29,558 nucleotides of DNA. Source: a virus. The notes below the pieces were generated by a model. That model was not told the origin of the DNA. It did not search any database and saw nothing but the letters and a program-made list of their open reading frames with translations. This document shows, piece after piece, positions 15,847 through 23,650 of this stretch (its first letter is position 1; the number at the start of each line of letters is the position of its first letter). Where the stretch lies: positions 1 to 29,558 of the IMG/VR virus record IMGVR_UViG_3300047472_000246; one strand, 5' to 3'. Position numbers and translations under genes: made by a program.

Positions 15847-16875
15847 GTGCCCGTAGACGTGTGGGCCATCGACACACTGGCGTTCTCGGGCCTGGAGGCC
15901 CGACTCGTCGACTCCCTGCTGTCCATGGGCAACGGCACCGCGCTCGGCTCCCGCTCGGGCGTCCGCCCGGGCGACCCGGGCCTGACCGTCACCCTGGCCG
16001 GTACGACCATCAACTGCTCGGCAGGTGTGGCCCTGGTCGCCTACCCCGGGCAGGGCATCTACCGTGCCGCCTTCCCCTCGTCGGTGTCGCCCGGCGTGTA
16101 CACGGCGGCGCACGCCACCCTCACCAGGATCGACCTCGTCTATCTGCGGGTGTGGGACAGCTCCGTGGACTCGTCCGGCCTGTTCAAGGGCGACGTCGTC
16201 TATCTGGCGGGCACCCCCTCCGCATCGCCGGTTGCCCCGACGCCGGCGGGCACCGTGATCTATGTGCCGCTCGCCACGATCACCGTGCTGTCGGTGGCCG
16301 CCGGCAGCACGGCGTCCGTGAGCACCGTGGTGCGGCCCTACGCCGTGGCGCCGGGCGGCATCCTGCCCGCCTCGTCCGCACCGACCGGCCTGTACGTCGG
16401 CCAGTACTACGACGATGGCACCGGCCTGCTGCGCTGGAACGGCACCAACTGGAGGCAGGTCAACCCGTACACGCCGCTCTCCCAGGCGCAAGTCAGCCAG
16501 CCCGGCTCATTCACCGCAGGGCCGTTCACGGACTTTCCCTCGGTGAACTGGCCGACGCTCAGTTTCGTCGTGCCTCCCAGCGGGCTGGTGTGGATCAGCA
16601 TCGGCGGCTCGGTCATGAACACGAACACCGGCACGTCGTCGGGCTGGATGGCGTGGCGTGCTTCCGGCGGTGTGACCGAGGCCGCGTCCGAGGCGAACGG
16701 TCTGTCGACGGTCGGCGGCCGTAACTACGGCACCCGCCGCGTCCTGCGCTCCTGGACTCCTGGCGCCTCGGTCGTGCTGACCCCGCAGTACCTGTTCAGC
16801 TCGGTCGGCGCCCTGACCACCGTCACCCGGGCCGACAACGGGCTGTTGGCCGTCGAGCCCGTCGCTGCCGCATGA
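15847..16875 (+). CDS. Minor tail / baseplate protein
   Basis: GTG 15847 lies behind TGAGGAGGCAGAC; 342 residues. The N-terminal part (about 1-170) includes MGNGTALGSRSGVRPGDPGLTVTLAGTTINCSAGVALVAYPGQGIYRAAFP and LTRIDLVYLRVWDSS, a pattern seen in actinophage minor tail proteins next to Dit. A segment GLYVGQYYDDGTGLLRWNGTNWRQVNPYTPL follows, and the C-terminal quarter is a Trp/Ser/Thr beta region that may be the exposed part. It overlaps the next gene by four bases. A role in the tip or in binding host surface is inferred from place and composition; no enzyme motif is seen. Confidence 0.72.
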   Translation: MPVDVWAIDTLAFSGLEARLVDSLLSMGNGTALGSRSGVRPGDPGLTVTLAGTTINCSAGVALVAYPGQGIYRAAFPSSVSPGVYTAAHATLTRIDLVYLRVWDSSVDSSGLFKGDVVYLAGTPSASPVAPTPAGTVIYVPLATITVLSVAAGSTASVSTVVRPYAVAPGGILPASSAPTGLYVGQYYDDGTGLLRWNGTNWRQVNPYTPLSQAQVSQPGSFTAGPFTDFPSVNWPTLSFVVPPSGLVWISIGGSVMNTNTGTSSGWMAWRASGGVTEAASEANGLSTVGGRNYGTRRVLRSWTPGASVVLTPQYLFSSVGALTTVTRADNGLLAVEPVAAA

Positions 16876-17945
16876 CCGCGGTCGAACTGGCCTGGTTCGG
16901 CTGCGACATGCGGACCGGCGGCATCATCGAGGACCTGCCCTCGCTCAAGCCGACTGGCGCGCTGTCGAGGAAGCTGGGCGACGCGACGACCCTTCAGTTC
17001 GACCTCGGTCTGCCCGGGGCCGCCGCGAACTGGGACGAGGCGACCGTGGCCGGCGCGACCGTCCTGGTCGCCGTCGACATCGCCACCGACACTCCGGTAT
17101 GGGCCGGCGAAGTCCTCACCCGAGACGCGGGCAGCACCCAGACCGCCCAGCTCGGCGCGGCCACCCTGGAGCACTACCTGGACAGCCGCTACCCCGGCAC
17201 CCAGACCCTGCTCGCCACCGACCAGGCCGCCGTCATCACCGCCCTCGCCACCCCGGCGCTCACCAACGGGCCACCGTTCGTCATCGACGCCACGAACACC
17301 GGCGTCACCATGGACTACCTGAGCAACGACGGCGACGACAAATCCATCCTGAGCTGCCTCAAAGAGGTCATGGCCCTGGACGGCGGACCCGAGTGGATCG
17401 TCGACGTCACCTGGAACGCGGGCCACACCGGGTTCCGGTTCCCGCTGCGCGTCCGCCCCAAGATCGGCGTCCAGGCGGGCACTGCGGTGACGTTCGACTT
17501 CCCCGGCTGCGTCGCCTCCTACACCCTCAGCGAGTCCTACGAGGCCGGGAAAGGGGCGACCGACATCCTGGCCCGCGGCGAGGGTGAAGGAGAGTCTCGC
17601 CTCACCTCCAGCCTGTACGAGGCGACCGCCCTGATCGCGGCCGGGTGGCCACGCCGCGACTTCAGGTTCACGCCCGCGACCGGGGTGACGGACCCCGACA
17701 TGCTCAACCTCCACGCCGCTCAGTCGCAGGCGCTGATGGCGCAGGGCGCCCAGGTGTGGAGTGTCGAGGCCATCGCCTCCCGGGCGCCACGGCTCGGACA
17801 GAGCTGGGGACTTGGCGACAGCATCCACCTGGCCGTGGAGACCTCGCCTCGGCACCCCCAGGGCGCTGATATGACGGCACGCTGCTGGGCTTGGGAGCTG
17901 GATGCCGGCGCCGACCGTGTCCGGCCGATCCTGGTAGAGGAGTAG
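16872..17945 (+). CDS. Tail-tip protein, Gp37/Tal-like
   Basis: ATG 16872 overlaps the previous stop (ATGA); 357 residues. N-terminal LAWFGCDMRTGGIIEDLPSLKPTGALSRKLGDATTLQFDLGLPG and VWAGEVLTRDAGSTQTAQLGAATLEHYLDSRYP are typical of Siphovirus ReqiPepy6 Gp37-like proteins, the actinophage counterpart of the tail-associated protein that closes the tube. The middle has EWIVDVTWNAGHTGFRFPLRVRPKIG and the C-terminal part LGDSIHLAVE. Early-gp27-like beta domains are expected. It would trimerise beneath Dit. Family recognition is fair. Confidence 0.77.
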   Translation: MTAVELAWFGCDMRTGGIIEDLPSLKPTGALSRKLGDATTLQFDLGLPGAAANWDEATVAGATVLVAVDIATDTPVWAGEVLTRDAGSTQTAQLGAATLEHYLDSRYPGTQTLLATDQAAVITALATPALTNGPPFVIDATNTGVTMDYLSNDGDDKSILSCLKEVMALDGGPEWIVDVTWNAGHTGFRFPLRVRPKIGVQAGTAVTFDFPGCVASYTLSESYEAGKGATDILARGEGEGESRLTSSLYEATALIAAGWPRRDFRFTPATGVTDPDMLNLHAAQSQALMAQGAQVWSVEAIASRAPRLGQSWGLGDSIHLAVETSPRHPQGADMTARCWAWELDAGADRVRPILVEE

Positions 17946-17948
17946 CCG

Positions 17949-18716
17949 ATGCCGAAGCAGCTGGACCAGTTGCCCGCCGACGCAACGAGCCTGGCCCGCG
18001 ATGTGGCTGCCCTCAAGCGGCAGATGAACGAGATGCGGGCCGCGCGCCGCATGAGCAACGCCACCGTCGGCACGCTGAAGCTGTACGCCGCGGACGGGGT
18101 GACGCTGCTCGCCGAGATCGGGCAGACCGACGACGGCGGTGGCGGCCTCCAGACCTACGGCAACCTCGGCCTCGACGAGATCCCCATCGTCGCGACCCTG
18201 AGCAGCGGTGAGCTGAACTTCAAGCCGTCCGTGCCGCAGGTCAGCGACGTGCCCGCCAGGCTCTCCTACGACGTGCTCCCCGAGACCGGCACCGACCTTC
18301 AGCTCTCCTCAGGCTCGATCAAGGAGACCGACTGGGCGGCCATCGTCGACCTCAGCTCCACGTCGGGTAGTGGCGTGCCCTACGTGCTGATCTCGGGCTT
18401 CCGAGAGATCGACGGCTCCGGAGAGTCCGGCGCCTGCAACCTGGACCTGGACGGCGTGTTCACCTCGTCGAACTGGGCGATGGGCACCGTCACCATCACA
18501 CCGAGCGCAGCCAACACACCGACCTCGTCCGTGGTGAGCGGGTTGTCCCTACGTGGGTCCACCTTCTACGCGTTCGCCACTGCCCAAACCGCTGCCCCCG
18601 GCTCGAACGTCACCGGGGTCGGGACCACCGCGGTGAGTGCGTCCGGGCTGACGGTGTGGGTGACCCGCACCAACACGACGGCCACGGTGGTCAACTGGAT
18701 GGTGATCGGCTTGTGA
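17949..18716 (+). CDS. Distal minor tail protein, candidate receptor-binding protein
   Basis: ATG 17949, three bases after the previous stop, behind GAGGAGTAG; 255 residues. A short helical start (LPADATSLARDVAALKRQMNEMRAARRM) with coiled-coil character is followed by a beta-strand part: TVGTLKLYAADGVTLLAEIGQTDDGGGGLQTYGNLGLDEIP, then Ser/Thr-rich sequence and a C-terminal SGLTVWVTRTNTTATVVNWMVIGL. A trimeric helix leading to a beta domain is the usual design of small tail fibres or receptor-binding proteins at the end of the tail block. No glycan-binding motif is identifiable. Assignment is by position and layout. Confidence 0.65.
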   Translation: MPKQLDQLPADATSLARDVAALKRQMNEMRAARRMSNATVGTLKLYAADGVTLLAEIGQTDDGGGGLQTYGNLGLDEIPIVATLSSGELNFKPSVPQVSDVPARLSYDVLPETGTDLQLSSGSIKETDWAAIVDLSSTSGSGVPYVLISGFREIDGSGESGACNLDLDGVFTSSNWAMGTVTITPSAANTPTSSVVSGLSLRGSTFYAFATAQTAAPGSNVTGVGTTAVSASGLTVWVTRTNTTATVVNWMVIGL

Positions 18717-18922
18717 GCGACGTGACGTTCCTGCCCGCGCTGTACTACGCGGTCACAGTCCGGGACAACAACCCGGACTGCCGGAACTACGAGCAGGTCT
18801 TCGACGTCGCCGAGTTCTACTCGAATGACGGCGTCCACTGCTACGTCACCTGCGGCATCTGCCGACAGCGGATGGAGATACTCACCGCCGTCCTCCTCGA
18901 CCCGCAGCCCGAAGTGTCGTAG
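18713..18922 (+). CDS. Small Cys-containing protein of unknown function (69 aa)
   Basis: GTG 18713 overlaps the preceding stop (GTGA); 69 residues, starting SDVTFLPALYYAVTVRDNNPDCRNYEQVFDVAEFYSNDGVHCYVTCGICRQRMEIL. It has five regularly placed features: C26 region, HCYVTC and GICRQ, of which C-x-x-x-C-x-x-C could bind zinc. Similar small ORFs follow tail genes in other actinophages and remain unnamed. The reading frame has normal third-position GC. It ends the tail operon before a terminator. Zinc binding is inference. Confidence 0.65.
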   Translation: MSDVTFLPALYYAVTVRDNNPDCRNYEQVFDVAEFYSNDGVHCYVTCGICRQRMEILTAVLLDPQPEVS

Positions 18923-18944
18923 CCACCCACCGTTCTTCCTCTCT

Positions 18945-18972
18945 CGCCCCGTGCCGACAGGCCGGGGCGTTT
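18945..18972 (+). terminator. Likely terminator after the tail genes
   Basis: CGCCCCG (18945-18951) pairs with CGGGGCG (18963-18969) around an 11-base loop, followed by TTTCTC. The T-run is short, as often in Streptomyces-type DNA. It resembles the terminator after the head block in stem sequence (GCCCCG/CGGGGC). Confidence 0.6.
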
Positions 18973-18992
18973 CTCATGCCCTGGGAGGGCAC

Positions 18993-19259
18993 GTGCCACA
19001 GCAACAGCCGTCCGCCGGACGGATCGTCCACTACGTCAGCCACGGCACGCCCGTCCGGCCCGACGGCTCCCAGACGTACACCTCGCAGTGCCGCGCGGCG
19101 ATCGTCACGACCGTCACCGACGACCCGGAGATCGTCGGCCTGGCAGTCCTCAACCCGACGGACATGTTCTTCCATGAGGCCGTCGGCCACCTGGAGCCCG
19201 AGGAACCTGCCGACATCGCCCACCTCGGCGGCACCTGGCACTGGCCGGAGCGTGTCTGA
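18993..19259 (+). CDS. Conserved small actinophage protein (88 aa)
   Basis: GTG 18993 follows GGGAGGGCAC; 88 residues. Begins PQQQPSAGRIVHYVSHGTPVRPDGSQTYTSQCRAAIVTTV and ends HLGGTWHWPERV. The GRIVHYVSHGTP...C-RAA-V and GGTWHWPE elements are familiar from small proteins widespread in actinophages beside tail or lysis genes, with no assigned role. No membrane segment. The stop overlaps the endolysin start by one base, so they are likely translated together. ATG 18976 is in another frame and is not used. Confidence 0.75.
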   Translation: MPQQQPSAGRIVHYVSHGTPVRPDGSQTYTSQCRAAIVTTVTDDPEIVGLAVLNPTDMFFHEAVGHLEPEEPADIAHLGGTWHWPERV

Positions 19260-20113
19260 TGGCTGATCTCTGGATGCCGGGCGCGACCCGGCTGGACATA
19301 GGCGACCACGCCGCGACCGACGGCGGTCCCGCGAAGGCGATCGGCCACATCACGTGGGACCGCAATGCCACGGCAGCGAAGCCGCAGGACCTCGTGCCCT
19401 ACGAGGACCTCCGCTCGTACTTCGCGGGCTCCGGCAAGACGGTCGCACCCCACCTGCTGTGGGACCCGTTCACCGGCCGCATCACCCAGTTCGTGCCTGC
19501 CACCTCCCGCTCGAAGAGCCTCGTCGACCTGAGCGGCGGGACGCGGACGAACAGAGCTGGCGCGGTGGTGATCCAGGTCGAGGCGCTCTTCTTCCCGTAC
19601 TGCCGGGTCGGGAAGTCGGTGTACGCCAGGCTCATCGACACCCCGTGCAAGGGGTGGCCGGAGCTTCAGGCCTGGGTGCACTCCTGGGGTGTGCCGAACT
19701 CGTGGCCCATGGGCAAGCCCGTGGACTTCACCTCCCACCGCAACGAGTCGACGTGGGAGAAGACGGCCGGCTGGTACGGGCACTCGCAGAGCCCCGAGAA
19801 CACCCACCAGGACCCCGGCTCGTGGCCCGCGTTCGTCGGTACGACCACGGCCACGCCGCCCGTGTTCGAGCCGTTCCCGGGCAGCTCGTACTTCACGGAC
19901 GGCCGCAAGTCCCCGGTCATCGCGGCGATGCACAAGCGGCTCGTCGCCGAGGGCTGCAACGCGTACAAGTCCAGCGCCAACTCCGACGTGTGGGGCTCCG
20001 GCGACAAGGCCTCCTACGCGAAGTGGCAGCGGAAGCTCGGCTACACCGGCACCGCTGCCGACGGCATCCCGGGTTCCGCGTCCTGGTCGAAGCTGCACGT
20101 CCCCAACGTCTGA
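19259..20113 (+). CDS. Endolysin: N-acetylmuramoyl-L-alanine amidase with cell wall-binding domain
   Basis: ATG 19259 shares one base with the previous stop; 284 residues. Residues about 1-190 are an amidase-2/PGRP-type catalytic domain: H30 in AIGHITWD, the core LLWDPFTGRITQFVPA, FTSHRNEST, and HSQSPENTHQDPG (H175, H183, D185), the last providing expected zinc ligands. A Thr/Pro linker (about 194-205) precedes residues 207-280, a peptidoglycan-binding domain with PVIAAMHKRLVAEGC, VWGSGDKASYAKWQRKLGYTGTAADGIPG and SWSKLHVP. No signal peptide, so release needs the holin. It cleaves the amide link between muramic acid and the stem peptide. Neighbouring holin supports the role. Confidence 0.9.
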   Translation: MADLWMPGATRLDIGDHAATDGGPAKAIGHITWDRNATAAKPQDLVPYEDLRSYFAGSGKTVAPHLLWDPFTGRITQFVPATSRSKSLVDLSGGTRTNRAGAVVIQVEALFFPYCRVGKSVYARLIDTPCKGWPELQAWVHSWGVPNSWPMGKPVDFTSHRNESTWEKTAGWYGHSQSPENTHQDPGSWPAFVGTTTATPPVFEPFPGSSYFTDGRKSPVIAAMHKRLVAEGCNAYKSSANSDVWGSGDKASYAKWQRKLGYTGTAADGIPGSASWSKLHVPNV

Positions 20114-20135
20114 CTCCTCGAAAGGAACCCCGACC

Positions 20136-20405
20136 ATGTCCGAGATCAACTTCCCCGGCGACGCCGAGACCCTCGTGAAGACGGCGGCCACCTACGGCCG
20201 TGACCTGGCCGAGCGCGTCGTCTGGTCCTTCCTCGGCGGCACCACCGCCGTGGTCGTGGCCGCCGGCCCGTCCGACATGTTCCACGCGTCGTTCTGGCAG
20301 GCCGTCGCAGTCGGCGGCTACGCGGCCGTCGCGTCCCTCGCCAAGGGCCTCATCGCCCGCTGGAGAGGCACCACGAACAGCGCGTCCACGGCCAAGGGCG
20401 TCTGA
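20136..20405 (+). CDS. Holin
   Basis: ATG 20136 follows AAAGGAACCCCGACC; 89 residues. A short polar start (MSEINFPGDAETLVKTAATYGRDLAERVV) is followed by two hydrophobic segments, WSFLGGTTAVVVAAGP (about 30-46) and FWQAVAVGGYAAVASLAKGLI (about 52-73), and a basic end (ARWRGTTNSASTAKGV). This two-helix form with charged tail is the r1t-type holin design common in actinophages. It opens the membrane for the endolysin just upstream. The end overlaps the next gene by one base. Confidence 0.83.
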   Translation: MSEINFPGDAETLVKTAATYGRDLAERVVWSFLGGTTAVVVAAGPSDMFHASFWQAVAVGGYAAVASLAKGLIARWRGTTNSASTAKGV

Positions 20406-20851
20406 TGCCCCGGGCCGCGCGAGCCCGGCTCTGGCGACATCTGGGCTGGCGCGGCCTGGCGCTCGCCGGAGTTGGCGCCTGCTGGACCGTCTACGGCACC
20501 GGCCTCATCGTGACCCGACGTGCGGGCGTCACCGCGGCGACCGAGCCCGTCACCGGCCTCATGTGCATGGAGGCGTGGGGGTCGGTGTGGATCGCGTGCG
20601 GTGTCCTGGGTCTGCTCGCCGGAGCGCGCCGCCCGGGCCGGGACCTATGGGGGTTCGCGGCGGTCGCCCTCCCCACCATCGTGTGGGCGATCGCCTACAG
20701 CGCGGCAGCGGTCCGCGGGGACTACGCGCCAGGCTGGGCTTCGGTCCCGCTGTTCGTCGCGGTCCTGCTCCTGGTCGTCATCGTCGCCGCGCTGACGGGG
20801 GGACAGCGCCGGATATGCACGTGCGAGAGAGGGGGCACCGGTGGGAGGTGA
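20405..20851 (+). CDS. Four-helix membrane protein of the lysis block
   Basis: ATG 20405 shares one base with the holin stop; 148 residues. After a basic start (MPRAARARLWRHLGWR) there are about four hydrophobic segments: GLALAGVGACWTVYGTGLIV, AWGSVWIACGVLGLLAG, GFAAVALPTIVWAIAYSAAAV and WASVPLFVAVLLLVVIVAAL. The C-terminal tail is basic with two Cys (RRICTCERGG). I do not recognise the family. Next to holin and endolysin it may modulate lysis or carry a second membrane activity; a lysogeny gene such as superinfection exclusion is also possible. Confidence 0.72.
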   Translation: MPRAARARLWRHLGWRGLALAGVGACWTVYGTGLIVTRRAGVTAATEPVTGLMCMEAWGSVWIACGVLGLLAGARRPGRDLWGFAAVALPTIVWAIAYSAAAVRGDYAPGWASVPLFVAVLLLVVIVAALTGGQRRICTCERGGTGGR

Positions 20852-21200
20852 CGGCACCGTCCTGGGGGTGGTGATCGCCGTGGTGGGCGTCATCGGCTCG
20901 GTCCTCGTCGCGCGGGTCTCCGCGCCTTCGCCGGACCGGTCGGCTCTGGAGGACGACGACTCGCGGGACGTAGCCGAGCTGCGGGTGTCACCCGCGATCT
21001 GGGAGCGGTTCGCCGTCCTGGAAGCCAAGGTCGACCACCTCACCGAGCTGGTGGAGAAGAAGAAGGAAGAGGTCACCACGCTGGAGCGCCTGCTCCGGAT
21101 GGCGATGCGCATCGTGCGGCGTGCGAACCGGCGCCTGGCCCGCTCTGGAGCTCCACCCGAGGAAGTCCCGCGCGAGCTGATCCCGTACAGCATCGACTGA
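20841..21200 (+). CDS. Single-span membrane protein with cytoplasmic coiled coil
   Basis: GTG 20841 lies inside the end of the preceding gene (11-base overlap); 119 residues. Residues about 6-26 (TVLGVVIAVVGVIGSVLVARV) form one membrane segment. The part from about 50 to 100 (ERFAVLEAKVDHLTELVEKKKEEVTTLERLLRMAMRIVRRANRRL) is heptad-like and charged, then a short Pro-rich end. The layout resembles a membrane-anchored coiled-coil partner of holins (antiholin- or spanin-like), though hosts of this type lack an outer membrane. A strong terminator follows. Function is not established. Confidence 0.7.
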   Translation: MGGDGTVLGVVIAVVGVIGSVLVARVSAPSPDRSALEDDDSRDVAELRVSPAIWERFAVLEAKVDHLTELVEKKKEEVTTLERLLRMAMRIVRRANRRLARSGAPPEEVPRELIPYSID

Positions 21201-21204
21201 CAAG

Positions 21205-21241
21205 GCGGCCCCGCTCTCCTTCGGGAGGGCGGGGCCGCTTT
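21205..21241 (+). terminator. Strong terminator after the lysis block
   Basis: A 10-bp GC stem, GCGGCCCCGC (21205-21214) with GCGGGGCCGC (21229-21238), is extended inside by CTCC/GGAG around a TTCG tetraloop, 15 bp in all with one T-G pair. TTT follows. It separates the late operon from the converging HAD gene and could act in both directions. Confidence 0.88.
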
Positions 21242-21260
21242 CGTCATGTCCGGCGCTCGG

Positions 21261-21929
21261 TCACACCCCGATGGCCGCCAGAGCTCGGGCAGTGTCCGAC
21301 AGGTCCTCCAGCACGGCGGCGGCGCCAGCTTCGTGCAGGTCGGCCGCCGAGGTCCGGCCCGTGGCCACCGCCACCACCCGAACTCCGGCCTCCCTCCCGC
21401 CCGCAACATCAGCCGGGGTGTCTCCGATGAACACCGCACTGCTGGGTACGACGTCGGCGCGCACAAGGGCGGTGTGCAGCAGCTCGGGGCGCTCGTCCCC
21501 GTCCTCGCTGTAGGCCCCCTCGTCCAGGCTTAGGTAGCTATCCAGCCCGAACACGGCGAGTTTGACCTCACCGGCCCGCCGGACGTTGCCGGTCACCACG
21601 GACTGCCGCACGCCACGATCTGCCAGAGCGGCGAGGACTGCCGCGGCACCAGGCAGCGCGTGCCCACGTTCCCTCAGCTCGGCAGCGCGGCGGATGTGGA
21701 GCGCGCCCAGGGCGTCAGCAAAGCGGGTGAACAGCTCGTCGCTGTAGGCCAGGTCGTGAAGGCGCACGGTCTCCCGCAGGATCACCCGCTCCGTCGACCC
21801 CGTCACTGCCGCCTGCTTTCGCAACGCCACGCCCGTCACCTGCTCGAACGCAGCCGCCCACAACTCTCCACCCAGGCCCCGGGTAGCCATCAGCGTGTGG
21901 TCGATGTCCCACAACACGAGGTCTGGCAC
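21261..21929 (-). CDS. HAD-superfamily phosphatase-like hydrolase
   Basis: GTG 21929 is chosen because AGAGGAG lies about eight bases upstream and the protein then starts at VPDLVLWDIDHTL; a longer start at 21965 lacks a better site. 222 residues. Motif I is D8-x-D10-x-T in WDIDHT, a cap region follows (about 15-85), motif II is TGN in SVVTGNV, motif III Lys is in GEVKLAVFG, and motif IV acid is in FIGDTPADV. All catalytic positions of a phosphoglycolate-phosphatase-type HAD enzyme are present, so it is probably active on a small phosphorylated substrate that I cannot name. It is convergent with the lysis operon and divergent from the HTH gene. Not a normal phage gene; likely cargo. Confidence 0.85.
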   Translation of the reverse strand: MPDLVLWDIDHTLMATRGLGGELWAAAFEQVTGVALRKQAAVTGSTERVILRETVRLHDLAYSDELFTRFADALGALHIRRAAELRERGHALPGAAAVLAALADRGVRQSVVTGNVRRAGEVKLAVFGLDSYLSLDEGAYSEDGDERPELLHTALVRADVVPSSAVFIGDTPADVAGGREAGVRVVAVATGRTSAADLHEAGAAAVLEDLSDTARALAAIGV

Positions 21930-22008
21930 CGACGACTCCTCTCTGAACGAACAGGGCGTCACCATGCCCCCGGAAGCCTACGCTCAGAGCAGCGAGCAAG
22001 GAGCGGGC
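21930..22008. promoter_or_regulatory. Divergent control region of the accessory cassette
   Basis: The 79 bases between the HAD and HTH gene starts must hold both promoters. AAGGAG near 21998-22003 serves the HTH gene and AGAGGAG on the other strand serves the HAD gene. I see no clear -35/-10 pair or perfect dyad in it. Confidence 0.5.
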
Positions 22009-23211
22009 ATGGTTGCAGCAGACCTCCCCATCGGGGACCGGATCAGGCACTACCGCGGCGGACGCCGCCAGGATGCAGTCGCGGGCCTGGTCGGCATCTC
22101 ACCGGACTACCTGTCCCAGATCGAACGAGGCCTCAAAGTGCCGTCGCTGCCGATCCTCTACGCCCTCGCTCAGGAACTGGGTGTGCTGGCGTCCGCGCTG
22201 CTGTCCGAGACGCCGCCAGCAGACGACGAGACGACGGATACAGCCGAGGCCGCCGTGGGCCGGGCGCTTCTGGGTTACGGCCCCGCTTGCAGCGCCACGC
22301 TCGTGCCGGCGGCCGTGCTCCGGGACCGGGTAGAGAGCGCGTGGCGCAGCTGGCAGACGGACGGCGACCGATTCACACGGGCCGCCGCTACGCTGCCCGC
22401 TCTCGTGGCCGACACGGAGCACGCTGTCAGGGCGGCACGGACGGGGGCGAACGCGGACGAGCGGCGAGCCGTCCTTCGTGCTGCCGCCGACCTGTACTGC
22501 CTGCTGCGCTCATACCTCCGGCGTACTGGACGCGTCGACCTTGCGACCCTCGCCGCCGACCGGGCGATGCGCGCCGCCGAGGACGCCGACGACCCGCTGC
22601 GCATCGCCGCCGCGCAATGGAACTTCGGCCACGTCCTCCTCGCGGCAGGACAGCCGGCCGAAGCCGAGGACCTGGCACTACAGGCGGCCGAGCAGGTAAC
22701 CGCAACGCGAATGCCGGATGCCGAACGAGCGGCGATGGGCGGCGCGTTGCAGCTGGTCGCCGTTGTGGCGTCGGCCCGACGGCGCCGTTGGTGGGAGGCC
22801 CGCGAGCGGCTACAGACCCACGCCGCGCCAGCCGCCCGACAGATCGCCGACAGCAGCAACATCGCCTTCACGGTGTTCGGGCCGACCAATGTGGCCCTGC
22901 ACGCGCTGAGTATCGATATGGAGGCTGGCGAGACCGGCGAGGCTCTACATACAGCGGACGCCATCGACACCGCCGGCCTGCCGTCGATCGAGCGCGAGTT
23001 CACCTTCGGCCTGGAGGTGGCCGCTTGCCACAGCCAGCGGCGCGATGACGCCGCCGCGCTGCTGTCCCTGCGCGACCTGGAGACGCTCGCGCCCGAGGAC
23101 CTGGCCCGCACGCCGCTCGCGCGGCATCTGCTGTTGACCGTGATCCGCCGGGCCCGCACGATGCATGCCCGCCAGGCAGAACAGTTGGCAGTCCGGATCG
23201 GTCTGATCTGA
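22009..23211 (+). CDS. HTH regulator with long helical-repeat C-terminal part
   Basis: ATG 22009 is chosen because AAGGAG lies just upstream; a longer start at 21964 lacks it. 400 residues. The XRE-type HTH is at about 8-60 (IGDRIRHYRGGRRQDAVAGLVGISPDYLSQIERGLKVPSL), with helix 3 ISPDYLSQIERG. From about 95 the protein is Ala/Arg/Glu-rich helix with repeat-like pairs (DLYCLLRSYLRRTGRVDLATLAADRAMRAAEDADDPLRIAAAQWNFGHVLLAAGQPAEAEDLALQAAE), the pattern of TPR domains. HTH plus TPR is the design of RRNPP-type regulators and of many actinobacterial XRE regulators that sense peptides or partners. A perfect dyad (23229-23251) follows the stop. Ligand and targets are unknown. Confidence 0.8.
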   Translation: MVAADLPIGDRIRHYRGGRRQDAVAGLVGISPDYLSQIERGLKVPSLPILYALAQELGVLASALLSETPPADDETTDTAEAAVGRALLGYGPACSATLVPAAVLRDRVESAWRSWQTDGDRFTRAAATLPALVADTEHAVRAARTGANADERRAVLRAAADLYCLLRSYLRRTGRVDLATLAADRAMRAAEDADDPLRIAAAQWNFGHVLLAAGQPAEAEDLALQAAEQVTATRMPDAERAAMGGALQLVAVVASARRRRWWEARERLQTHAAPAARQIADSSNIAFTVFGPTNVALHALSIDMEAGETGEALHTADAIDTAGLPSIEREFTFGLEVAACHSQRRDDAAALLSLRDLETLAPEDLARTPLARHLLLTVIRRARTMHARQAEQLAVRIGLI

Positions 23212-23228
23212 CAGCCGAGCCCGTGGGT

Positions 23229-23251
23229 CACCCGAACTGACAGTTCGGGTG
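23229..23251. promoter_or_regulatory. Perfect 23-bp dyad, candidate operator
   Basis: CACCCGAACTG and its exact complement CAGTTCGGGTG flank one A. It starts 18 bases after the HTH gene stop. It could fold as a 9-bp stem with a TGACA loop and act as a terminator, but no T-run follows and a -10-like TACGGT (23270-23275) lies just downstream, so an operator for the adjacent HTH protein is at least as likely. Confidence 0.6.
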
Positions 23252-23269
23252 GGGCTGGTGGTGCCTGCT

Positions 23270-23314
23270 TACGGTCTGCGTGTGAGACGGATCACCGTGA
23301 CCGTGGAGGCCTGA
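23270..23314 (+). promoter_or_regulatory. Candidate promoter and leaderless 10-codon ORF
   Basis: TACGGT at 23270-23275 fits a Streptomyces -10. A start seven bases later would coincide with GTG 23282, which opens VRRITVTVEA and stops at TGA 23312-23314, three bases before ATG 23318. No good -35 at standard spacing is seen; the dyad covers that position. The mini-ORF overlaps the GGAGG of the next gene, so it could couple translation. This is a proposal, not a demonstrated gene. Confidence 0.35.
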
Positions 23315-23317
23315 GCC

Positions 23318-23650
23318 ATGTCGAGCGAACACGCACCCACCCCGACCATCGACGTGCTCGCCTTACTCGCCCTCCCTGACGTGGATGACCTGTCGGACGA
23401 CCAGCGGCGCGGCGCGGTCTGCGTGTGGGGCGACAGCCCGCTCACCCCCCTGTCGGCCGTGGACCTCGGCGAGCGGCAGGCCGACGACGGTACGAACTGG
23501 TTCCCGCGGGGTTGCCGGTGGCACGCTCAGCGGCGGGCCATGGAAGCGCTTCAGGCTCATTCCGGATCGTGCGAGCAGTGCGTCGACGACCACGCCCAGT
23601 GCCCCGCCGGACTCGGCCTGGTCCGCCTCGTCAAGGAGACGCGGCGATGA
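23318..23650 (+). CDS. Small Cys/His-containing protein of the cassette (110 aa)
   Basis: ATG 23318 lies behind GTGGAGGCCTGAGCC; 110 residues. The first half has IDVLALLALPDVDDLSDDQRRGAVCVWGDSPLTPLSAVDLGERQ, the second WFPRGCRWHAQRRAMEALQAHSGSCEQCVDDHAQCPAGLGLVRLVKETRR. C-x-x-H near RGCRWH and C-x-x-C-x-x-x-H-x-x-C near SCEQCVDDHAQC could form a zinc site. I have seen such small proteins annotated only as hypothetical in actinomycete mobile elements. It overlaps the next gene by four bases. It would be under the dyad/promoter upstream. Function unknown. Confidence 0.7.
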   Translation: MSSEHAPTPTIDVLALLALPDVDDLSDDQRRGAVCVWGDSPLTPLSAVDLGERQADDGTNWFPRGCRWHAQRRAMEALQAHSGSCEQCVDDHAQCPAGLGLVRLVKETRR

